This document shows, piece after piece, positions 5,542-11,435 of a stretch of 11,435 bases of DNA (its first letter is position 1; each line of letters begins with the position of its first letter). Origin of the DNA: a bacterium (lineage in GTDB: Bacteria; Hydrogenedentota; Hydrogenedentia; Hydrogenedentiales; SLHB01); assembly GCA_024231375.1 (NCBI GenBank), contig JAAEQP010000132.1, forward strand, positions 1-11,435. Direction: 5' to 3'. The translations under genes were made by a program, and so were the position numbers. Under the pieces are notes generated by a model. It worked only from the letters and a program-made list of their open reading frames with translations, ran no database searches and was not told where the DNA came from.

Positions 5542-6435
5542 ATGAGACGAACGAAGGGATTCACCCTTATCGAATTGCTGGTGGTGATTGCCATCATCGG
5601 AATCTTGGCGGCAATTCTGCTGCCTGCATTGGCACGTGCCCGCGAAGCCGCGCGCCGCGCCAGTTGCCAAAACAACCTGAAACAGATGGGCATCGTGCTC
5701 AAGATGTACTCGAACGAATCGAAGGGCGAGGTCTTCCCGACTATGCAGAAGCTCCTCTCCTTCTCCGACCCCAACGATCCGACCACGCGCGGCACGGCCT
5801 GCGAGTTCACCAACCCGTCGTCGGTCACCGGCGACGCCGAATTCACGCCCAACTGGGCGGACGTGTACCCCGAGTATCTCACCGACATGAGCGTACTCGT
5901 GTGCCCGTCGGACGCCGACGGCGATGTTGTCGACGAGGGCCTGTGGAACCTGGGCGGCAACCCGGACGGCGGGATCGACACCTGCGCCATCACGGCCCAG
6001 TCGTACATGTACGTGGCGTGGGCCTTGGACCCGGACAAGTCGTACTGCACCGCGGGTGAAGACCCCAACCTCGAGACCAGCACGCCCGATAGCGCGTTCA
6101 TCGGGGCGATAGCCACCCTCTTTGATGGCGCGCCCACGTCCTATGACGACGACGTGGCGATCACTGCAAGCTCCTATGGCGACTACACGCTCTACCGGTT
6201 GAGGGAAGGCATCGAGCGGTTCTTCATCTCGGACATCAACAACGCCGCGGCAACGGCCATGGCCCAGAGCGAACTGGCTGTGATGTTCGATCTGGTGAGC
6301 ACGACCGTGTCCGAGTACAACCACATTCCGGGCGGCACCAACGTGCTGTACATGGACGGTCACGTGACCTTCCAGCGGTTCCCGGGCGAATACCCGGCCA
6401 CCCGGGTCTTCGCGGGAATCGTTTCGCTGTTCTAA
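5542..6435 (+). CDS. Prepilin-type pseudopilin-like protein with H-x10-DG C-terminus
   Basis: A 297-residue protein beginning MRRTKG followed by [20 protein letters not shown], a class III (type IV pilin/type II secretion) signal. Prepilin peptidase would cut after Gly6, leaving N-methylated Phe as residue 1 and the conserved Glu at mature position 5 (residue 11). After the helix come the usual [20 protein letters not shown] and a globular domain. The end, [18 protein letters not shown], is the planctomycete-type 'H-X9-DG' module, here with ten residues between His261 and Asp272. These proteins occur in large families in Planctomycetes, Lentisphaerae and Hydrogenedentota; their job is not well established. 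The start is firm: GAGGAGGA at 5528-5535, 6 nt before ATG. It follows the folded leader and is followed by a hairpin terminator, so it is probably a one-gene transcript. No other secretion gene is nearby. Confidence 0.92.
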   Translation: MRRTKGFTLIELLVVIAIIGILAAILLPALARAREAARRASCQNNLKQMGIVLKMYSNESKGEVFPTMQKLLSFSDPNDPTTRGTACEFTNPSSVTGDAEFTPNWADVYPEYLTDMSVLVCPSDADGDVVDEGLWNLGGNPDGGIDTCAITAQSYMYVAWALDPDKSYCTAGEDPNLETSTPDSAFIGAIATLFDGAPTSYDDDVAITASSYGDYTLYRLREGIERFFISDINNAAATAMAQSELAVMFDLVSTTVSEYNHIPGGTNVLYMDGHVTFQRFPGEYPATRVFAGIVSLF

Positions 6436-6464
6436 CACCTGCCCGGCGGAATGCTTGACGTCAC

Positions 6465-6493
6465 GCGGGCCGGAGGGAGTTCCTCCGGCCCGC
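6465..6493 (+). terminator. Strong hairpin after the pseudopilin gene
   Basis: GCGGGCCGGAGG (6465-6476) pairs perfectly with CCTCCGGCCCGC (6482-6493) over loop GAGTT, 30 bp past the stop codon. The tract after it is pyrimidine-rich (TCCCTCCATCTCCT) without a long T-run, so termination may be imperfect and some read-through into the acyltransferase gene is possible. Confidence 0.75.
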
Positions 6494-6601
6494 TCCCTCC
6501 ATCTCCTGGCACGTCGTCCTTTGCCTTGTCTCATTCGTTATGGTTCAATGACGCCTCCCGGCGAAGCCGTCGCCGGATCCCAAGACCTGCAAGGAGTTGT
6601 C

Positions 6602-7873
6602 ATGGACCTCGAATCCGCCCTGCGTCACATTGGCGAGCCCGATACGCTTGAATCCGTTACCCTTCACTGGGACGAATCGATCGCCACGTTGCCCGAAGGA
6701 ACGCCATCGTTCCTCGATTCCGCCGAGTTCCTGGAAAGTCTGGCCTATGGCGGCATCGCCCCGGAGGCCGGCGAGCCACTCCAGGAGGCGGCGCGCCAAA
6801 TCCTGGCCGACCCTGTTCTCAAAGCGTTCGCCTGGCACGGTTACCGCCGCCTCTACGATTGGGCCGATGGCGACGGGTTCCATCATTGGCCGTCGTTCAA
6901 GATGGCCCTCAGCGAGTTGGCGGGATGCTTCTACCTGTTGTTGGGCCTCGGCATGGTGCCCAAGGTGAGGAGCGTGCATGCCTCCATGGGCGTCGAAGAG
7001 CGCATCACGCGCGACACCTGCAACCAGCTATGGTCCATGAGCGAGAACTGCCGCGGCGCTTCCGGGGGACTCGGCCTGGAACGGATGCAACTCTTCTGGC
7101 TCCGCAACTACACCGACGGACGTTTGTTCCGTCTTGGACGCATGGAATGGCGGATAAAGTCCGTGGACATCCAGTGCCGCGTGTTCCGGCACCGCACGAA
7201 GGGCCTTGTGTTGGCTTTGGCAGAGGACGGGATTCGCTACAACGGCGACGGCCATGTGGACGGCGCGTTCGAGGTTCACGACGAGGAGAACGCTTGGACT
7301 TCCTCCTTGCGGGTGACCGATTCGGAGGCGGTGGGCCATCCCGTTTCGCCCCGGGGGCATGCCTTGCGCGACACCGTGACCCTGTCGATGCAGGAATGGG
7401 AATGTGTCTTCCAATCGGGCGACTCGACCCTCGACATGCACATCCCCGCCGGCGGCAACATGGGACCCGACAACTGCCGTGAATCCTTCGCGGCCGCGGT
7501 GGCGTTTTTCGCGAAGCACTTCCCCGACCAACCCTGCCGCACATTCTACTGCAGTTCCTGGATATACGGCCCGCCACTTGAGGGCATCCTGCCCGCCGAG
7601 GCCAATCTGGTCCGCCACATGCGCGAGGTCTATCTGTTCCCCCTGCCGAGCCGCGGCAACGGCGGGCTATGGTTCGTGTTCCTGAAAGAGGATGTCGACC
7701 CGGCAAAGCTGCCCCGCGACAACAGTCTGCGGAGGGCCATGGCGGAGTTTCTTGATCAGGGCGGCGTGTGGCGTGCGGGCGGTATGTTCATGTTGACCGA
7801 CGATTTGAAGCGCTATGGCGCGCAACACTACCGAAACCGTTGGTCGGAGGTTCGTGAACTCGTCGGCATCTAG
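6602..7873 (+). CDS. GNAT-like acyltransferase domain protein (NAT_N/GNAT_C type)
   Basis: A 423-residue soluble protein with no signal peptide. It follows the pattern of 'acyltransferase domain-containing' proteins with a helical N-terminal domain and a GNAT-fold C-terminal domain. Recognisable stretches are LAGCFYLLLGLGMVP (106-120), the ERMQLFWLRNYTDGRLFRLGRMEW region (160-183), LDMHIPAGG (277-285), the SFAAAVAFFAKHFPDQP region (295-311) and the YCSSW..PPLEGILPAEANLVRHMREVYLFP run (316-347). By fold it should move an acyl group from acyl-CoA to an amine, but the acceptor is unknown for this family. The ATG at 6602 is chosen because AAGGAG lies 5 nt before it (6591-6596); an upstream TTG at 6455 would put the terminator hairpin inside the gene. 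The GH172 gene starts 29 bp downstream, so the two are probably co-transcribed. Family recognition is from remembered conserved segments and should be confirmed by profile search. Confidence 0.75.
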   Translation: MDLESALRHIGEPDTLESVTLHWDESIATLPEGTPSFLDSAEFLESLAYGGIAPEAGEPLQEAARQILADPVLKAFAWHGYRRLYDWADGDGFHHWPSFKMALSELAGCFYLLLGLGMVPKVRSVHASMGVEERITRDTCNQLWSMSENCRGASGGLGLERMQLFWLRNYTDGRLFRLGRMEWRIKSVDIQCRVFRHRTKGLVLALAEDGIRYNGDGHVDGAFEVHDEENAWTSSLRVTDSEAVGHPVSPRGHALRDTVTLSMQEWECVFQSGDSTLDMHIPAGGNMGPDNCRESFAAAVAFFAKHFPDQPCRTFYCSSWIYGPPLEGILPAEANLVRHMREVYLFPLPSRGNGGLWFVFLKEDVDPAKLPRDNSLRRAMAEFLDQGGVWRAGGMFMLTDDLKRYGAQHYRNRWSEVRELVGI

Positions 7874-7902
7874 CCGGCACCACACCGAGGAGGAACACGG
7901 GC

Positions 7903-9435
7903 ATGCTGAAGCGATTCATGCGCGGTCTAGGCGTAGCGGCGCTCCTTGCCGTCAGCGTCGTCGCTGCCGCGCAGCAGACACCTCAGGGCGACCTCATGGC
8001 TGAGCTGGCCGCGCCCAAGACGTTCAAGGCCTTGCGAACCAGCAGCGCCCAACCCGACCTCACGAAGAACATGGACCGCCATCCCATCGAACCAGGGAAG
8101 ACACTCGTTCTGGCCGATCTCGACGGGCCGGGCGCCATCACCCACATCTGGTGTTTCGCGCACACGGTGAATCCCCTGTTCAGCCGGGCGCTCGTGATCC
8201 GCATCTACTGGGACGGGGCCAAGGAACCCAGCGTGGAAGCACCACTCGGCGATTTCTTTGCGGTAGGTCATGGCGGCTATGCTGACGTGGATTCGGCAAT
8301 TGTGTCGGTGTCGGCGTTCGGCCGTTCGCGAAACTGCTTCTGGAACATGCCGTTCCGAGGGCATGCGCGCATCACAGTCACCAACGAGTCCAAGGAGCAT
8401 CGCATCTACGGGTTCTGGTACCACGTGGACTGGCGGAAGTGCGACAGCCTGCCCGCGGACACGCCCTACTTCCATGCGCGGTACCAACAGGAGCATCCGG
8501 CCAAGCACGGCGACTACACCATCCTCGACACCAAAGGCCGCGGACACTACGCGGGCACGGTGCTTTCGGTGCACCAGACCGACCTGGGCTGGTTTGGCGA
8601 GGGGGACGAGCGGTTCTACGTGGACGGCGAAGACTATCCTTCTATCAGTGGAACGGGTACCGAGGAATACTTCGGCGACGCGTGGGGATTACGGCCCTAC
8701 TCGCGAACATTCTTCGGCGTGCCGCTGTTCGAAGGGTACTATCCCGGCGACCGCGTCAGTGCCTACCGCTGGCACGTGACCGACCCCATCCCTTTCAAGT
8801 CGTCACTCAAGATGACCATCGAACACTACGGCGCGCTGCGCTCGGATTCTCTCGAATGGGTCGGCGGCTTCTTCGAACGGTCGGATTGGCTCAGTTCCGT
8901 CGCCTTCTGGTACCAGCATCCAAAGGCGACCTTCGAAGATTCGCTGCCTTCCCTGTCCGAACGGCTGGCCCCCTACCGCATCGTTCTGAGCCAGGACCTC
9001 AGCTCGCGGCGTGTGCCCGACATTCCGTTGAGCGAGGACGGGGTGTATAACCCGGGCGTCGGCGACGCAGTGGCGGAATTCGATTTCGAAGTGAGCAAGG
9101 CGGGCTGCTACCAGATCAATGCCATGACAGGGCGCATGTTCACCGGCGGGCGATACCAGGTGTTCGTGGATGGGCGGCCCGCCGGACCCGTCCGCGACTA
9201 CGGATTCGCGGGCGAGGACACGGCTTGGGATTCCTACGACCTGCATCGCTTGGACGCCGGTACGCACACACTCCGATTCGAGGGGCGCGGCCCTTCGCCC
9301 AATCAGCGCACCCTATCGCCGAAGCGCTTCAGTCTGCATCTCGACAAACTGATTCTGCTGCGGCTCGACGACATGGCCGGATACCGCTCCGTCGCCTTGC
9401 AGCGGCTCGGAGGCGGCACGAAGCCTGCCCAGTAG
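7903..9435 (+). CDS. Secreted DUF2961 / glycoside hydrolase family 172 protein
   Basis: A 510-residue exported protein. A Sec signal peptide (MLKRFMRGLGVAALLAVSVVAAAQQ) probably ends near residue 23. The DUF2961 domain spans about 60-370 and carries the signature FYVDGEDYPSISGTGTEEYFGDAWG. Characterised GH172 enzymes include bifidobacterial alpha-fructofuranosidase/difructose-anhydride enzymes and exo-D-arabinofuranosidases; their two catalytic glutamates are 21 residues apart, and here Glu233 (GEGDE) and Glu254 (GTGTE) have that same spacing, so an active retaining furanosidase is likely. Residues about 385-500 (EFDFEVSKAGCYQINAM..., TLRFEGRG) look like a beta-sandwich carbohydrate-binding-type domain. 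The start has GAGGAGGA at 7887-7894, 8 nt before the ATG. It probably shares a transcript with the acyltransferase and ends 5 bp from the convergent PHP-VOC gene. Fructan or arabinan specificity cannot be told. Confidence 0.9.
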   Translation: MLKRFMRGLGVAALLAVSVVAAAQQTPQGDLMAELAAPKTFKALRTSSAQPDLTKNMDRHPIEPGKTLVLADLDGPGAITHIWCFAHTVNPLFSRALVIRIYWDGAKEPSVEAPLGDFFAVGHGGYADVDSAIVSVSAFGRSRNCFWNMPFRGHARITVTNESKEHRIYGFWYHVDWRKCDSLPADTPYFHARYQQEHPAKHGDYTILDTKGRGHYAGTVLSVHQTDLGWFGEGDERFYVDGEDYPSISGTGTEEYFGDAWGLRPYSRTFFGVPLFEGYYPGDRVSAYRWHVTDPIPFKSSLKMTIEHYGALRSDSLEWVGGFFERSDWLSSVAFWYQHPKATFEDSLPSLSERLAPYRIVLSQDLSSRRVPDIPLSEDGVYNPGVGDAVAEFDFEVSKAGCYQINAMTGRMFTGGRYQVFVDGRPAGPVRDYGFAGEDTAWDSYDLHRLDAGTHTLRFEGRGPSPNQRTLSPKRFSLHLDKLILLRLDDMAGYRSVALQRLGGGTKPAQ

Positions 9436-9440
9436 CCCCG

Positions 9441-11234
9441 CTACTTCAACATCGGGTCCGCGCGCTTGACCAACTGCACGGCAATGCCGTGGGGACTGCG
9501 CAGCATGGCGAGTTCATCGCCGCTGTCGGTCACTACGATGTCGCCCTCGGGTGTCGCGCCTGCCGCCAACAGACGGTCGCGTACGGCCGTGACGTCATCA
9601 ACCGTGAACGCCAAATGCAACACCAGTGGATCCTGGTTCGCGTAATCCGGCACCGGCGCATCCAGGTTGTGGTACACCTCGATCATGCTCTTGCCCATCG
9701 CGTCCGCGAGGAAGTGGGTGTTCGTCGGACCGCCCACCTTCCGCGCCACGGTCATGTCCAGGTTGGCGACGAACCAGTCAACCACATCGCCCGGGTCCTT
9801 CACATTGATGGCCACATGCTCCATTCCCACCACGGCTGATTCCCCCTTTTCTGCATCTCGGACGTAGATTGGATTCGAGTAGATCCAAGGCCTGTCTTCG
9901 CCGTCCACGCGAAGCCATCCCTCGACGCGGTAGACGCCCGGTTCCTTTACGGCGTGCTGTATCTTCCGGCCTTCCGCTTCCGAAATCACTTCGCCGTTGC
10001 GGAGGAGCCGAATCATGCACTTGGTCGGGAACCTCGCGGCGATCAACAGGCCGGGATTGAAACGCGTCTCGCCGCCCATGAAGCACGGCCCTCCGTTGGA
10101 AGGACGAACGGTGGCAAACGCGAATCCTGTCGGGTCGCACATCCAGTCGTGGCTCACGTACGCGCGGCCTTCGGACAAGGCTTCACGCACCGCTGGTTCC
10201 GTCAGTTCCTTCGCGAAGATGTGGGTGCTCATCGTGCGGAAGGAGTGGTAGTACGTGTCCAGGTCCACGCGGACCAGTTCGTCACCGGGCTTGTGGCCTT
10301 GCGTCATCATGGCGATGCCCGGCAACGCGTCGGCCGTCAACGTGCGCATCTCATCGTCCGCATCCACGTTGGTGCCCAGGAGTACCGTCTTCTCGTCCAC
10401 CATCTTCATCACGAGCACCTGGTTGTGGTGGCAGTCGATGGCGCCGATGCCTGTCAGAGTTCGGTGCGGCGTCTCCCGGTCCCACTTCTCAAGGTACACG
10501 GCGGGATAGTCGATCTGACACGCCAGGAACGCCTCGTGATACTTGGCCACCGATTCCTGGAGCGTGGCCACTTGGGCGGGGTCGGCCATCATCATGGCCA
10601 GCACCATCAGTACGTCGTTATCGTCCATGGCGTCGTAGTGGCGGTTGTAGATTTCCATGCCCGTCAACCCGGTCATGGGATGGTCCGTGCGTTCCTCGAC
10701 ATGCGAGAGGAAGATGAGGCCCGTCCCGTCTGTCGTCGCGGCGATGAGGCTTTCCTTGTCTCCGTCCACCTTGTCCATCACCGACGCGTCCGGGTACAGC
10801 AGAAAGCCTTTGGCTTCCGAGCCGGGGATGAACAAGACGCCGTCCTTCAGGCCCCGCCACCCGTCCATGAAGTCCCTCGGCGGGCGGTAGTGGTCGCTGA
10901 GCATCACGATGGACACTCCTGCCCGCTTGGCGTCTTCGAGCAGTTCGGGGAGCGTGCCCCCCGTGTGGTCCGAGTCGCCCGCATGGATGTGAATGGCCGC
11001 CCGGTAGTCCGTCAGTTCGGACCGGGAAGGAATGACCTGCCGGGCCGCCTGGTACCGGTCCGCGTCCGCCTGGGCGGCGCGCAGGCGGTCCGGACTGATT
11101 CGCTCGACCGCCGAGTACAAGCGACCTGGCGATTCGCCGGGCGGCCCTGCCCAGCCCGGGACGGACACCAGGACAATCCCCAGCCACACCACAACCGTCC
11201 ACCACGCAATCGACATCGGGATTCTCCTGTTCAT
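9441..11234 (-). CDS. Exported PHP-domain protein fused to a glyoxalase/VOC domain
   Basis: A 597-residue protein. The N-terminus MNRRIPMSIAWWTVVVWLGIVLVSVPGWAG is a signal peptide with basic residues then a hydrophobic core, so it works outside the cytoplasm. The PHP (polymerase and histidinol phosphatase) metal site is complete: His82 and His84 (AIHIHAG), Asp114-His115 (LSDH), Glu140 (GSEAKG), His178 (LSHVEE), Asp267 and His269 (GAIDCHH). A beta-sandwich-like segment follows (about 395-460, ending WIYSNPIYV). The C-terminal ~120 residues form a VOC domain (GMEHVAINVKD...LHLAFTVDD...GIAVQLV) with metal ligands His473, Glu519 and His540, but Gln587 where glyoxalases have a fourth Glu. PHP proteins are usually phosphoesterases; the substrate here is unknown. 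The start at 11234 is chosen for the NRR signal-peptide n-region and GAGGG 6 nt upstream; ATG at 11216 has a better AGGAGA (11223-11228) but loses the basic residues. It is convergent with the GH172 gene. Confidence 0.88.
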   Translation of the reverse strand: MNRRIPMSIAWWTVVVWLGIVLVSVPGWAGPPGESPGRLYSAVERISPDRLRAAQADADRYQAARQVIPSRSELTDYRAAIHIHAGDSDHTGGTLPELLEDAKRAGVSIVMLSDHYRPPRDFMDGWRGLKDGVLFIPGSEAKGFLLYPDASVMDKVDGDKESLIAATTDGTGLIFLSHVEERTDHPMTGLTGMEIYNRHYDAMDDNDVLMVLAMMMADPAQVATLQESVAKYHEAFLACQIDYPAVYLEKWDRETPHRTLTGIGAIDCHHNQVLVMKMVDEKTVLLGTNVDADDEMRTLTADALPGIAMMTQGHKPGDELVRVDLDTYYHSFRTMSTHIFAKELTEPAVREALSEGRAYVSHDWMCDPTGFAFATVRPSNGGPCFMGGETRFNPGLLIAARFPTKCMIRLLRNGEVISEAEGRKIQHAVKEPGVYRVEGWLRVDGEDRPWIYSNPIYVRDAEKGESAVVGMEHVAINVKDPGDVVDWFVANLDMTVARKVGGPTNTHFLADAMGKSMIEVYHNLDAPVPDYANQDPLVLHLAFTVDDVTAVRDRLLAAGATPEGDIVVTDSGDELAMLRSPHGIAVQLVKRADPMLK

Positions 11235-11435
11235 GAGCCGCCCTCGCATACTGTTTCCAAGCTGTCCATCCGGGCACAGTATCCGCATCCGAAGGCGCGA
11301 TATCAACGGGCAGCACCTTGATTGGGACGGAAGGGCGCGCTCCCGCGCCACAAAGTAGGAATTATGAGAATTCGCGCGCCTTCTCGGGTCAAAATTAGTG
11401 TACTAGCTCGAAATAATATTGTGGTATATCGGAGA
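11235..11435 (-). promoter_or_regulatory. Probable promoter/leader region of the PHP-VOC gene
   Basis: The 200 bp upstream of the PHP-VOC start change from GC-rich to markedly AT-rich beyond about 11386, as expected near a promoter. On the minus strand TTGACC (11387-11392) and CATAAT (11361-11366) resemble -35 and -10 boxes, but the 20-bp spacer is too long for a good sigma-70 promoter. A small hairpin, GGCGCG/CGCGCC (11334-11339, 11344-11349), would lie in the leader. The AT-rich edge may also serve a divergent gene outside the window. Confidence 0.3.

Noticed and set aside
6505..6522. TGGCAC...TTGC as a sigma-54 promoter before the acyltransferase gene
   Set aside because: The GG and GC pairs are 13 nt apart in place of the required 10.
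9954..11321. Long open frame antisense to the PHP-VOC gene
   Set aside because: Its composition is Val/His/Arg-rich as expected for a shadow frame, and the opposite strand has intact PHP and VOC motifs.

Overview
The window is about 11.4 kb of GC-rich bacterial DNA. It carries seven well-supported protein genes, one candidate micro-gene and the tail of another gene. Three things point to an environmental bacterium of the Planctomycetes/Lentisphaerae/Hydrogenedentota kind: a prepilin-type protein ending in the planctomycete-style H-x(9-10)-DG motif, a secreted DUF2961/GH172 glycosidase, and intergenic regions full of REP-like palindromes. This placement is inferred from gene style, not from a marker gene.

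Layout. 1-187: last codons of an upstream gene and a short spacer. 188-1723 (+): ComM/YifB AAA+ ATPase. 1954-2835 (-): HEAT-repeat protein with a C-terminal zinc ribbon, convergent with comM. 2903-3013 (+): candidate 36-residue membrane protein. 3014-3696: non-coding, with five GTCCC/GGGAC palindromes, two inverted copies of a ~90-bp composite element and a perfect 15-bp palindrome. 3697-4800 (+): D-alanine--D-alanine ligase. 4801-5541: non-coding, with palindromic elements including one that can fold as a three-way junction, a diverged direct repeat, and a strongly structured leader just before the next gene. 5542-6435 (+): pseudopilin-like protein. 6465-6493: strong hairpin, probably a terminator. 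6602-7873 (+): GNAT-like acyltransferase. 7903-9435 (+): secreted DUF2961/GH172 glycosidase. 9441-11234 (-): exported PHP-domain protein fused to a glyoxalase/VOC domain, ending 5 bp from the glycosidase stop. 11235-11435: its upstream region, which turns AT-rich at the window edge.

How the genes fit together. comM (DNA uptake/recombination) and ddl (peptidoglycan precursor synthesis) are housekeeping genes. The acyltransferase and GH172 genes are 29 bp apart with good ribosome binding sites and are probably co-transcribed. The PHP-VOC protein is also exported and faces them, so this end of the window may serve extracytoplasmic handling of glycans or their breakdown products, but nothing in the sequence fixes a substrate. 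No phage, transposase, CRISPR array, tRNA or rRNA was recognised. The most unusual material is non-coding: the folded leader before the pseudopilin gene and the two clusters of palindromic repeats flanking ddl.
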